From assembly GCF_002993025.1 (NCBI RefSeq), contig NZ_NXGI01000010.1:1-64000 (forward strand): 64,000 nt of DNA, in the 5' to 3' direction. Under the pieces are notes generated by a model, which saw only the letters and a list, made by a program, of their open reading frames with translations, made no database searches and was not told the DNA's origin. The position numbers and the translations under genes were made by a program. Each line of letters starts with the position of its first letter. The first letter of the stretch is position 1. Positions 53,095-60,756 of this stretch are shown piece after piece. Source of the DNA: Arcobacter cryaerophilus gv. crypticus (GTDB taxonomy: Bacteria > Campylobacterota > Campylobacteria > Campylobacterales > Arcobacteraceae).

Positions 53095-54930
53095 TTAGAA
53101 ACTAGCCTTTAATCCAACATATGCTGCTCTTTGACTTGTAGCATATCCATCAACTATTTGATAATCTTTGTTGAAAATATTATCAAGTTTTATATAAGTT
53201 GAGAAGTTTTTACTAATATCATAATCAACTACTGCATTCCAGATTGTATAGTTTCCAGTTTTTACATCAGGATCTCCCCAGTTGCTATTTGGGCTGTAAC
53301 GAGTACCAATATATTCACCATTTACATTAAAATGAAAATCTTTTAAACCATAATAATCAACTCCAAAATTAAACTTATTTGTTGGTCTATTTTGAAGTTT
53401 TTTATCTTTTGAATCTTTTGCACTTAAGTTTGTATATGAAAGATTTAAAAATGTCTCTTCTACAACTTCATTTTTATAAGCTATCTCTGTTCCTTTTATT
53501 TTGCTTGTTCCTTCTATTTGCTCATAAACCCAAGTATTAGAATTAGAATTAATCATATTTTCTATCTTTGTTTTAAAGTAGGTAATTGAAAAACCTTTAT
53601 ATTCAACAGTCAAATCATAAGATTTTATTTTTTCTGGATTTAAATCTCTATTTCCATAAGTAATATCATTTAGTTGATAAATTGTTGGCACATTATATCC
53701 AGTACCATAGTTTGCACTAATATTTAGCTCATCAACAATATACTGTTTTATTCCTATCTTTCCTGTTGTTTTGTTGTCAAAATCACTGTATCTATCATAT
53801 CGTAAAGCTTGCGTAAAGATAGTTTTATCATCAAAAAATTTATTTGTATTTGATACAAAAACAGCTTTGTTATCATAATCATCTACTGTATCTTTTTTAT
53901 TTTCAAATTTTTTATAATCAGCTCCAATAGTTACATTTGAAGAACTTAAATAATCAATACTAGTATTTGCTCCATACTCTTTTGTAATACCCTTATAATC
54001 AGGTGTTTGACTATTTGTCGAACTTCTTTTTATCTCTGTAAAGTTTGTATAAACTTTTGTAAGAGCTATATCATTTCTGTTTTCATAAGTGATATTTGCT
54101 AAATGAGTTTTTGTTTTGGCTATATCTAAATTATTTGGGTCATTAGCATATGTTGGAGCTCCAAAATATCCATCAATATCAACTTTTGTATCTATTATTT
54201 CATATGAAGTTGAAACTCTATTACTATCATCAAAGTTATATCCTAATTTTAAATTTACTGTTGTATTTTCATATCCATCATCTTCATAATTTTTTGCTTT
54301 TTCTCCTTTTGGAGTCATAGCTGAAAAACCATCTGTATCAACTCTAGTAGCACTTAATTTTGCATCAAAACTTTCATTTTTGTGTGAAATATTTGCACGA
54401 GCTATTTTACTATTGTATCTTCCATACTCAATAGTTGCATTTCCATGAGTCCCATCTTGTGCACTTTTTGTAATAATATTTATAACCCCAGCACTAGCAT
54501 CTGCTCCCCAAATACTACTTTGAGCACCTTTAATAACTTCAATTCTTTCAATATCATTTATCATTAAATGTTCAAAATTAGCACCACCATTTGGAGTTGT
54601 AATATCGTTATATCTTACACCATCAATTAAAACTAAAGTTCTTTTTGAATCCATTCCTCTTAAATATACAGAGCTAGTTTGCCCTATTCCACCATTACTT
54701 GAAATACTAACACCTGATAAACTATTTAAAGCCTCGATAACTGTTTTAAACTTTCTTGACTCAATATCTTCTGCTGTTATAACATCAACATTAGCTGTAA
54801 CATTTTTTAATTTTTCTTCTGATTTTGTAGCACTTGAAATAGTAATTTCATCTAAAGAGCTTGTTTGTTGTGAGTATAAATTTGTTGCTATTAAAAAGCT
54901 TGCAACTAAGCTTACATTTATTTTTTTCAT
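53095..54930 (-). CDS. btuB: TonB-dependent receptor, BtuB-like
   Basis: A 611-residue outer-membrane receptor: signal peptide (1-20, ending LYS-QQT), TonB box-like DEITISSA, plug domain (about 40-160, VYLRGMDSKRTLVLIDGVR and IERIEVIKGAQSSIWGADASAGVINIIT) and a 22-strand type barrel ending in a terminal Phe (YVGLKASF). Its size (E. coli BtuB about 594 mature) and sequence type fit BtuB for vitamin B12 better than the larger siderophore receptors (about 700). The operon order receptor-binding protein-ATPase-permease is consistent. Preceded by a small ORF and a structured leader. Confidence 0.88.
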   Translation of the reverse strand: MKKINVSLVASFLIATNLYSQQTSSLDEITISSATKSEEKLKNVTANVDVITAEDIESRKFKTVIEALNSLSGVSISSNGGIGQTSSVYLRGMDSKRTLVLIDGVRYNDITTPNGGANFEHLMINDIERIEVIKGAQSSIWGADASAGVINIITKSAQDGTHGNATIEYGRYNSKIARANISHKNESFDAKLSATRVDTDGFSAMTPKGEKAKNYEDDGYENTTVNLKLGYNFDDSNRVSTSYEIIDTKVDIDGYFGAPTYANDPNNLDIAKTKTHLANITYENRNDIALTKVYTNFTEIKRSSTNSQTPDYKGITKEYGANTSIDYLSSSNVTIGADYKKFENKKDTVDDYDNKAVFVSNTNKFFDDKTIFTQALRYDRYSDFDNKTTGKIGIKQYIVDELNISANYGTGYNVPTIYQLNDITYGNRDLNPEKIKSYDLTVEYKGFSITYFKTKIENMINSNSNTWVYEQIEGTSKIKGTEIAYKNEVVEETFLNLSYTNLSAKDSKDKKLQNRPTNKFNFGVDYYGLKDFHFNVNGEYIGTRYSPNSNWGDPDVKTGNYTIWNAVVDYDISKNFSTYIKLDNIFNKDYQIVDGYATSQRAAYVGLKASF

Positions 54931-54948
54931 TTTTTTTCCTATATTTAT

Positions 54949-55119
54949 TTATAAATTATTTGTTGAATATTGTTTGATTGGTTTTAGTTCAGTTTTTATT
55001 AAACTATTTTTTATATTTGGTAATTTTTCTAAATAGTTATCAAATTTTGAATAAAACATATTAAGTTTTGCATTTGATGTTGCCATTAAAATACCAAAAA
55101 AACTAAAATATCTTTTCAT
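54949..55119 (-). CDS. Small leader ORF (56 residues) upstream of btuB
   Basis: A 56-residue ORF whose ATG at 55119 has an AAGGAGG ribosome binding site at near-perfect distance, stronger than that of btuB itself. An in-frame start upstream (55149) lacks such a site and would lie inside a hairpin. The N-terminus (MKRYFSFFGILMATSNA) looks like a short signal peptide. The rest (KLNMFYSKFDNYLEKLPNIK...) is basic and polar. It ends 18 bases before btuB. It could be a real small exported protein or a regulatory leader peptide. No family recognised. Confidence 0.55.
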   Translation of the reverse strand: MKRYFSFFGILMATSNAKLNMFYSKFDNYLEKLPNIKNSLIKTELKPIKQYSTNNL

Positions 55120-55220
55120 TTTTTCCTCCTTTTTAAATTTTGTTCCCAAATTTAAAAAGGGAACCTTTCATATTTGTCTACTTTTAAACATAATTTTAAA
55201 AAAATTATTAAAGTAGCAAA
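55120..55220 (-). promoter_or_regulatory. Structured 5' leader with Shine-Dalgarno-masking hairpin, candidate RNA switch
   Basis: On the transcribed strand two hairpins compete. GTTCCC pairs with GGGAAC (55159-55164 with 55142-55147). CCTTTTTAAATTT pairs perfectly, 13 bp, with AAATTTAAAAAGG (55148-55160 with 55128-55140), and the second arm runs into the AAGGAGG ribosome binding site of the leader ORF. The two cannot coexist because the GGGAAC arm is the loop of the second. Upstream, CTACTTT/AAAGTAG with ATAATTTT/AAAATTAT form another stem (55173-55220). No cobalamin-riboswitch consensus is visible. Confidence 0.55.
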
Positions 55221-55255
55221 TCTCTAAAGAGCTTCAATAATGAAGCCTAATAATT

Positions 55256-55966
55256 TTATATATGACAATTTAGTATTGATTTTGTTGGGTCAATAATATA
55301 TTCATAACCTTTGTACGCTATATATATTCCAAAAATAATTACTAAAATAGAAGCTATTTTTATAAAAATATCTCTTAAATTTGATTGTTTAAAAAATCCA
55401 ACAAAAAATCCTAAGAAAAATAGTGCTGGAATAGTACTAAGACCAAAAATAAACATAACAACTGCACCCCAAAAAGCACTTCCTGTACTTGCAGCTGTAA
55501 TTGCAAAAGCATATACGAAGCCACAAGGTAAAAGACCATTTAACATACCTAAAAGATAGAAACTAAACAAAGAGTTAGATGTTAAAAGATTTTTGAATGT
55601 TTTTTGATAAAGTGGTGATTTTGAACAACTATGCTCCAAAATAGTTAAAAATTTTATTTTTCCTAAAAGTGAAAATCCAACTATTACCATCAAAAAACCA
55701 GTTATTAATAAAAAAACTCCACTTGTAGTATTTGAGAAAGTTACAACTCCACCAATAAAACCAAAAATAGCCCCTAAAATTGTATATGTTGTAACTCTTC
55801 CAAAAGAGTACAAAAGATGAGCAACACTTTGAATAGTTTTTGAATATTCACTTTTTATTTTTGTACTAGAATATGCCACAACTATTCCTCCACACATTCC
55901 AATACAATGCCCAAAAGAACCTAGAAGAGCTATTGATATAATTGAAATAAGGCTAAAAGTTTCCAT
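55256..55966 (-). CDS. UreH/TauE-like membrane protein with GHCIGMCGG motif
   Basis: A 236-residue membrane protein with about six helices. Near the N-terminus GHCIGMCGGIVVAYSS is the conserved signature of the short UreH-like TauE/SafE or DsbD_2 group, whose Cys and His could carry metal or electrons. Close relatives next to cytochrome oxidase genes are implicated in copper delivery or thiol transfer for cbb3 oxidase. GLLPCGFVYAFAITAAST repeats a P-C pair in helix 4. It overlaps the NosL-like gene by one base (TAATG), so the two probably act together. Transport of sulfite is unlikely for this motif. Confidence 0.8.
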   Translation of the reverse strand: METFSLISIISIALLGSFGHCIGMCGGIVVAYSSTKIKSEYSKTIQSVAHLLYSFGRVTTYTILGAIFGFIGGVVTFSNTTSGVFLLITGFLMVIVGFSLLGKIKFLTILEHSCSKSPLYQKTFKNLLTSNSLFSFYLLGMLNGLLPCGFVYAFAITAASTGSAFWGAVVMFIFGLSTIPALFFLGFFVGFFKQSNLRDIFIKIASILVIIFGIYIAYKGYEYIIDPTKSILNCHI

Positions 55967-56463
55967 TAATGTTTATGTTCTTTATGTTGCGGATTTGCTA
56001 AAGTCTGTTTTCTCAAAACTCTTAAGCTCATCTCTTCAAAATCTATAAAACCATCTTGATTGTTTTCATAAGCTCCAAAACCATATCTCATTGGAGTTAT
56101 TTCATTTGTACTATAAAAAGCAGTTTTTCCATCTATATATCTATTTGTATCTTTAGTCATAACAAAAATTTTAACACTATTTTTAAAATTTTTATTATTT
56201 AACCAATTTGCCATTCCACCATGATCATGAAAAAACCAAGTTTTTCCATCTTGTGAAATTACTTGAGAAGCAAAAGTTAAATCATTAATAATCATTCCAC
56301 AATCACTATCTTGATACTTACCTAAAATTATTTCAAGTGGAGTTTGAGAAATATTACCCTCTTTTATTACTACCATTTTTTGCTCTTTTGCCATAGATAT
56401 AAATATTATTACAATTATTGCGATTATTAAAACAACTGTTAATATTGGTAAGATTTTCTTCAT
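55966..56463 (-). CDS. NosL-like membrane-anchored metal-binding protein
   Basis: A 165-residue protein with one N-terminal helix (about 4-25) and a periplasmic domain. The DCGMIIND...FASQV...FHDHGGMANWL layout resembles NosL, a copper(I) chaperone, with Cys-Gly-Met and His-Asp-His-Gly-Gly-Met as likely ligands. After it comes an EF-hand-like loop (ENNQDGFIDFEE; Asn3, Asp5, Gly6, Ile8, Glu12) and a His-rich tail ending HKEHKH. No nos genes are in the window. Coupling to the UreH-like gene suggests copper or heme-copper oxidase assembly. Confidence 0.75.
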   Translation of the reverse strand: MKKILPILTVVLIIAIIVIIFISMAKEQKMVVIKEGNISQTPLEIILGKYQDSDCGMIINDLTFASQVISQDGKTWFFHDHGGMANWLNNKNFKNSVKIFVMTKDTNRYIDGKTAFYSTNEITPMRYGFGAYENNQDGFIDFEEMSLRVLRKQTLANPQHKEHKH

Positions 56464-56512
56464 ATGTCTCCAAAATATAATAAATTTAGGGGTGATTGTA
56501 TCTTTTTTGGCA

Positions 56513-56550
56513 TAAAAAAAAGCTTTGCAGAGGGAAAAACTGCAAAGCTT
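56513..56550 (-). terminator. Intrinsic terminator, minus strand
   Basis: A perfect 11-bp stem (56520-56530 with 56540-56550) with a 9-base loop and 7-8 T on the minus side. It would end the sRNA. The + side has no T run. Confidence 0.85.
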
Positions 56551-56638
56551 ATATTATATAAATTCATTTCAAAAAAAGTATAGGATACTATAAAAAAATT
56601 GTATTTAATTGTAGGAGGATTCAATACAAATATCCTAT
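56513..56638 (-). ncRNA. Candidate small RNA with CCUCCU loop and intrinsic terminator
   Basis: In a 298-base gap without genes, the minus strand shows a TATAAT -10 (56645-56650), then immediately a hairpin. ATAGGATA pairs with TATCCTAT and inner TTGTATT with AATACAA, leaving a loop with CCTCCT, an anti-Shine-Dalgarno sequence. A T run follows the stem. About 30 bases on, AAGCTTTGCAG pairs with CTGCAAAGCTT (11 bp) before a run of T, a strong terminator. The result is one RNA of about 125 nt, or about 65 nt if it stops after the first T run. Confidence 0.6.
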
Positions 56639-56644
56639 GAAAGA

Positions 56645-56650
56645 ATTATA
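56645..56650 (-). promoter_or_regulatory. -10 element of the candidate sRNA
   Basis: A perfect TATAAT on the minus strand lies 7 bases before the first base of the sRNA hairpin. No coding gene starts downstream on this strand before the terminator. Confidence 0.55.
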
Positions 56651-56761
56651 ATAAAAGAAATATTAAAATAAGATAAAATTTGTCTTATTTAACAAAAAAT
56701 GTTTTTAACTTCATACTAATTTAAAAACTATATAATATTGAAGCCATTTTAAGGGGTTTTT

Positions 56762-57391
56762 ATGAGAATGATTATTTTTGATATGGATGGAACGCTAATA
56801 AATAGCGGACATGCAATTGCAAATACAGTAAATTATGTAAGAGAAAATTTAGGGCTTGAAAAATTTGAACATGATTTTATCTTAGAACATGTAAATGATA
56901 TAAATATAAATAGTGCAGAGTTTTTTTATAATCAAAAAGAGTTTACACCTTTAGTAACAAATCTTTTTGAAGAGTATTATAATCAAAACTGTTTGAATGA
57001 TTTAGTAATTTATGATGGAATTAAAGATATTCTTGATGATTTTAAAAATGATTTTAAATTTTGTATAGCAACAAATGCAAATTCAAATGCTGCTAAAAAA
57101 ATGTTATCTCATCTTGAAATAGAGAGATATTTTTCTACAATTTTAGGATACAACGATGTTGCTAAACCTAAACCAAATCCAGATATGGTAAATGTTTTAC
57201 TTGATAAATATAATACAAAAAAAGATAAAACAAAACTTATTGGCGATTCAAATAAAGATATTGCAGCAGCAAAAAAAGCTGGGATTGAAGGGATTTTAGT
57301 TAATTGGGGATTTTCAGACCATAAAGAAGATGCACTAAAAACTGTTTGTGAATTAAGAAAAAAAATTGAAAATGAGTTTTTAAAAGCTTAA
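56762..57391 (+). CDS. HAD-family phosphatase (phosphoglycolate phosphatase-like)
   Basis: A 209-residue HAD hydrolase: motif I FDMDGTLINS (nucleophile Asp8 and Asp10), cap insertion after about residue 15 (helical, C1 type), motif II CIATNANSNAA, Lys in GYNDVAKPKPNPDM and motif IV LIGDSNKDIAAAKKAG. This is the Gph/PGP-like pattern, whose members remove phosphate from 2-phosphoglycolate or sugar phosphates. Substrate not defined. Single gene after the sRNA region with an AAGGGG ribosome binding site. Confidence 0.88.
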   Translation: MRMIIFDMDGTLINSGHAIANTVNYVRENLGLEKFEHDFILEHVNDININSAEFFYNQKEFTPLVTNLFEEYYNQNCLNDLVIYDGIKDILDDFKNDFKFCIATNANSNAAKKMLSHLEIERYFSTILGYNDVAKPKPNPDMVNVLLDKYNTKKDKTKLIGDSNKDIAAAKKAGIEGILVNWGFSDHKEDALKTVCELRKKIENEFLKA

Positions 57392-57397
57392 AATTTG

Positions 57398-57436
57398 GAG
57401 TTAGAGTTATGATTTATATTAAATAACTCTAAACTC
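57398..57436. terminator. Hairpin at the convergent ends of the HAD and RsuA-type genes
   Basis: TTAGAGTTA (57401-57409) pairs with TAACTCTAA (57424-57432), extended by GAG/CTC. One arm lies in the last codons of the RsuA-type gene. No clean T run. Confidence 0.4.
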
Positions 57437-58087
57437 GCCCTCTTTCAAATCATCAACTTTAAAACCAGCAAATTCCAATCTATGAAGTTTTGTAACTTTG
57501 TTTTTTGTATATGCAAACATTCTTTTTACTTGATGATATTTTCCTTCAACAATTTCAAGATGAACTAAATTATCATTTATAACTATTAATTTTGCTGGTT
57601 TTAGTGGCTTATCTTCTCCATTTAAAACTACTGTTCCGCTTGCAAAAATCTCTTTTTCATCACCTTTTAGTGGATTTTGTAAAGTTACTTCATATATCTT
57701 TTTTACATCTTTTTTTGGACTTGTAAGCTTATGGTTTAACTCTCCATCATCTGTTAATAAAATAGCTCCTGTTGTGTCCATATCCAATCTTCCAATAGTT
57801 GAAATTTTTGGATTTCTATTTTGCCATCTTTGTGGAAGAAGTGAATAAATCAGCTTTCCAGAGTCATTATGAGAACAAATAACATTAGAGGGTTTATTCA
57901 TTAAAATTATTATTTTTTCACTATCAAGCTTTTCATCATTTACTTTAATTTCATTATGTTTTGCTTTTAAACTAGGATTAAATACCCTATTTTCATTTAT
58001 AAAAACACTATTCATTTTTAAAAACTTTCTAGCTTCACTTCTAGTACAATATCCCAAACTTGATAAATAAGCATCTACTCTTTTCAT
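57419..58087 (-). CDS. Small-subunit rRNA pseudouridine synthase, RsuA/RluB family
   Basis: A 222-residue enzyme. The N-terminal S4 RNA-binding domain (MKRVDAYLSSLGYCTRSEARKFL) leads to the catalytic domain with Asp in GRLDMDTTGAILLTDDGEL, EVTLQNPL and EGKYHQVKRMFAYTKNKVTKLHRLEF. The compact size, the G-K-Y-H-Q-V-K-R-M motif and the single short S4 domain resemble RsuA (16S U516). RluB/RluE-type 23S sites cannot be excluded. Convergent with the HAD gene and divergent from aat. Confidence 0.9.
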   Translation of the reverse strand: MKRVDAYLSSLGYCTRSEARKFLKMNSVFINENRVFNPSLKAKHNEIKVNDEKLDSEKIIILMNKPSNVICSHNDSGKLIYSLLPQRWQNRNPKISTIGRLDMDTTGAILLTDDGELNHKLTSPKKDVKKIYEVTLQNPLKGDEKEIFASGTVVLNGEDKPLKPAKLIVINDNLVHLEIVEGKYHQVKRMFAYTKNKVTKLHRLEFAGFKVDDLKEGEFRVI

Positions 58088-58139
58088 ATTAAACCTCTTA
58101 AAAATTGGATATTAACATAATTTTAAATAAAATGCCAAA

Positions 58140-58805
58140 ATGAAATTACTTGATAAAAAAGAAAAAATCTGGCTTTTAGATGATGAAAATTTAAGTTTTC
58201 CAAAACTAGAACAAATGGGTGGTGATTTAGTCGCAATTGGTGGTGATTTTCACCCGCAAAGATTGCTTAATGCCTATGAAAATGGTTTATTTCCTTGGTT
58301 TATTGATGATTACAACTATATAAATTGGTATAGCCCACAAAAAAGAATGATTTTGTATCCAAATGATTTAAAAGTATCAAAAAGCCTAAAAAAATCAATA
58401 AAAAATAGAGGTTTTGAAATAAAATCAAACACAAATTTTGAAAATGTTATAAAAAATTGTCAAAAAGTAAAAAGAAAACACGAAAATGACACATGGATAG
58501 ATGATAATTTTGTACAAGCATATAGCTTAATGCATAATTTAGAGATTGCAAATAGTATTGAAGTTTATTTAGATGGAAATCTTGTAGGTGGGCTTTATGG
58601 ACTTGTTATAAATGATATTTTTTGTGGTGAAAGTATGTTTTCTCTTGTAAATGATGCTTCAAAAGTAGCATTTTTTTATCTTTGTAATTGGGCAAAAGAG
58701 AATAATATTAAAATTATTGATTGTCAAGTTTATAATAAACATTTAGAAAGTTTAGGAGCTTATGAGATAAGCAGAGAAGAGTATTTTAAAATCTTAAAAT
58801 CTTAA
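58140..58805 (+). CDS. aat: Leucyl/phenylalanyl-tRNA-protein transferase
   Basis: A 221-residue enzyme of the N-end rule pathway. It moves Leu or Phe from tRNA to proteins with N-terminal Lys or Arg, marking them for ClpAP. Family motifs: GGDFHPQRLLNAYENGLFPWF, WYSPQKRMIL, HENDTWIDDNFVQAY, EVYLDGNLVGGLYGLVIND and FCGESMFS. Length as in E. coli (234). The start at 58140 is one ATG before the consensus and has a weak ribosome binding site. Convergent with the DCC gene. Confidence 0.96.
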   Translation: MKLLDKKEKIWLLDDENLSFPKLEQMGGDLVAIGGDFHPQRLLNAYENGLFPWFIDDYNYINWYSPQKRMILYPNDLKVSKSLKKSIKNRGFEIKSNTNFENVIKNCQKVKRKHENDTWIDDNFVQAYSLMHNLEIANSIEVYLDGNLVGGLYGLVINDIFCGESMFSLVNDASKVAFFYLCNWAKENNIKIIDCQVYNKHLESLGAYEISREEYFKILKS

Positions 58806-58816
58806 AAAGAGTAATT

Positions 58817-59176
58817 TTAGATTTTAGATTTTTTTTGCATCAAAAAAAGTACTACTTTTCTTAAAATAAATAATATTTTATATAAAAGACTTGAAAAAAC
58901 ATTATCATATTTAAATAAAAAATGTAGTTTTCCCAAAAATGTAGTTTTATTTACAACACTATTTAAAAACTCCAAAGCTTTTTGGCCTTGGAAAAAATTA
59001 TCTTTAAAATTTACTATAAATCCATTGTTAATATCAAATTTTGAATCAATATTTTTATCTTCTCTTGCATTCTTTAAAATCAATTCATAAGCATCTTTTA
59101 ACTTCAAATATCCAGCATAACTATTACAAAATGGGCACTCTTTATCGTAATATATTATTATTTTTTCCTTAATCAT
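58817..59176 (-). CDS. DUF393 (DCC family) thiol-disulfide protein
   Basis: A 119-residue thioredoxin-fold protein with the defining D-x-x-C-P-x-C motif (YYDKECPFCNSY, residues 9-20), as in the DCC family (PF04134). The family pattern AREDKNID replaces the usual A-x-x-S/D box, and VNFKDNFFQGQKALEFLN fits the G-x-x-A-L region. Its C-terminus is a basic helix (ILRKVVLFLMQKKSK) that may touch the membrane. Function unproven; a thiol oxidoreductase role is inferred. Last gene of the thiol-redox cluster, 15 bases after the TlpA-like gene. Confidence 0.82.
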   Translation of the reverse strand: MIKEKIIIYYDKECPFCNSYAGYLKLKDAYELILKNAREDKNIDSKFDINNGFIVNFKDNFFQGQKALEFLNSVVNKTTFLGKLHFLFKYDNVFSSLLYKILFILRKVVLFLMQKKSKI

Positions 59177-59191
59177 AAAATTTAATTTTGA

Positions 59192-59761
59192 TTAATTCTC
59201 CATAGCTATTTTAAGATATTTTTCTAACTCTTCTTTTGGTACATTTCCTACAAATTTATGTATAAATTTTCCACTTTTTGAAAATAAAAACATCTCTGGA
59301 ACTTTTGTAACACCTAGCTCATCTGCTAATTTTTGGTTCTCTTCACCCATTGTAATTGGATAGTTAATTTGATACTCTTTAATAAACTCTTTCATCTCTT
59401 CAACTGTTTTTTCATCTTGAAAAAGTACTGAAACAATCTCTAAACTATCAGCATATCTATCTTTTAACTCTCTTAGTTTTGGAATTGTTTCAATACAAGG
59501 CGGACACCAAGTTGCAAAAATATCTACAATAACTGCTTTTTTACCTTTAAACTCATCAAAATCAAGTCCATTTTCACTTGTTTTAAATCCAATAAATTTT
59601 TCATCTGTTGTTAATAAAACAAAAGGAGTTGGTTCAAACTCTTTTTTTTCAGCCTCTATTTTTGTTTTTGATAGTGATTTTGCATCAATAGTTGAATTAC
59701 TATCACAAGCTGTAAATAAAAACAGAAATCCAGTTAAAACTGTTGTTAATAATTTTTTCAT
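59192..59761 (-). CDS. TlpA/ResA-like thioredoxin lipoprotein
   Basis: A 189-residue periplasmic thioredoxin with a lipoprotein signal (FLFTACDSNS, Cys19 lipobox), active site FATWCPPC and cis-Pro in GVTKVPEMFLF. It is similar to TlpA, ResA and CcmG, which keep cytochrome c or oxidase cysteines reduced. The acidic residue near the active site expected in ResA types cannot be assigned by reading. Its partner may be the CcsBA in this window. It overlaps the small membrane gene by 4 bases. Confidence 0.88.
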   Translation of the reverse strand: MKKLLTTVLTGFLFLFTACDSNSTIDAKSLSKTKIEAEKKEFEPTPFVLLTTDEKFIGFKTSENGLDFDEFKGKKAVIVDIFATWCPPCIETIPKLRELKDRYADSLEIVSVLFQDEKTVEEMKEFIKEYQINYPITMGEENQKLADELGVTKVPEMFLFSKSGKFIHKFVGNVPKEELEKYLKIAMEN

Positions 59762-60048
59762 TCATTCTCCATTTTTGATAACTCTTCTAAAATAACTTTT
59801 ATTTCATGCTTTTCAAAAAATATATTTCTTGATAGCTCGTCATTTACTCTTTTTAAAAACTCTATTTTGTTATTTCTTTGTAACTCTTTATCATTTTTTG
59901 ACTCATTTAAAATTTTTAAAAGAGCAATTTTATATCGATTTATTATGTCTAATTTACTTTGTGTCTTTTTTAATATATTTTTATTTGTAAAATATATAAA
60001 TAAAACAACTAAAATAATAGTTAAAACAGTTGTTCCTAAATACTCCAT
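59758..60048 (-). CDS. Small membrane protein in the thiol-redox operon
   Basis: A 96-residue protein with one helix (about 3-23) and a Lys/Asn-rich coiled-coil-like cytoplasmic or periplasmic tail (LNESKNDKELQRNNKIEFLK). ATG overlaps the DsbA-like stop by one base, and its own stop overlaps the TlpA-like ATG by 4. It is clearly cotranscribed with both, but no family is recognised. Confidence 0.7.
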   Translation of the reverse strand: MEYLGTTVLTIILVVLFIYFTNKNILKKTQSKLDIINRYKIALLKILNESKNDKELQRNNKIEFLKRVNDELSRNIFFEKHEIKVILEELSKMENE

Positions 60049-60701
60049 TATTTATAAATCTCTTTTTCTACTAAATCAAATAAAGCTTTTTGTGATAAAG
60101 AATTTAATAAAACTCCATTTACAAAAAGTGTTGGCGTTCCTCTTACTCCTAAAGCTGTTGCATCAGCTCTATCTTGCGCAATAATTTCATCAATTTTTGG
60201 ATTATTCATATCAACTTTTAACTTCTCAATATCCAAATTAGGAATCTCTTTTAAAAATTGCCATAAAAGCTCTGGTTTATCAACAGAAGCATAGTGAGAA
60301 GCCCATAATGAGTGTTTTTCAAACATCATATTTAAAACATCTTCGTATTTACCTTGAATTCTTGCTGCTTCTAACATTTGAATTGTTAGTCTAGAATTTT
60401 TATGATTATCCAAATATTTTACGACAATTTGAATATCTTTGTAATACTCTTTATATAACTTTTTAACAACTTCCGAATATATAGCACATGATTCACATTC
60501 AGGATCTAAAAACTCAACAACACTAATATTTTTTTGATTATCACCCATTTTATAAGAGTAATCTCTTAAAAGTAGCTCATTTATATTTGTATTTGTAGCT
60601 ACTTGCTCAACTTTTTGCTCACTTTTATAAAAAAATGAAAATCCAATAAAAAGTGCTAAAACCAAAACCAAAGAACCTAAAACCAAAACCTTATTTTGCA
60701 T
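60048..60701 (-). CDS. DsbA-family thiol-disulfide oxidoreductase
   Basis: A 217-residue thioredoxin-fold protein with an N-terminal membrane anchor or signal (7-27). The active site is C-E-S-C (FLDPECESCAIYSEVV), helical insertion follows, and the cis-Pro loop is GVRGTPTLFVNG. It resembles the DsbA/DsbG-like Thioredoxin_4 group. The C-E-S-C pair differs from the classical C-P-H-C, which may make it less oxidising. It is upstream of the TlpA-like gene and downstream of DsbB, so it is plausibly the substrate oxidised by that DsbB. Confidence 0.85.
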   Translation of the reverse strand: MQNKVLVLGSLVLVLALFIGFSFFYKSEQKVEQVATNTNINELLLRDYSYKMGDNQKNISVVEFLDPECESCAIYSEVVKKLYKEYYKDIQIVVKYLDNHKNSRLTIQMLEAARIQGKYEDVLNMMFEKHSLWASHYASVDKPELLWQFLKEIPNLDIEKLKVDMNNPKIDEIIAQDRADATALGVRGTPTLFVNGVLLNSLSQKALFDLVEKEIYK

Positions 60702-60756
60702 CTAATTTTCCTTAAAAATTTTTATAAAACTCTAACTTAGAAAAGATAACAAAAGA

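Noticed and set aside
55120-55260. Cobalamin riboswitch upstream of btuB
   Set aside because: The leader is only about 100-130 bases and lacks the conserved B12-box and core sequences; only hairpins without that consensus are seen.
56520-56550. Terminator hairpin serving the distant RsuA-type gene
   Set aside because: That gene ends about 870 bases away across an oppositely oriented gene and has its own hairpin; a nearer minus-strand promoter explains it better.
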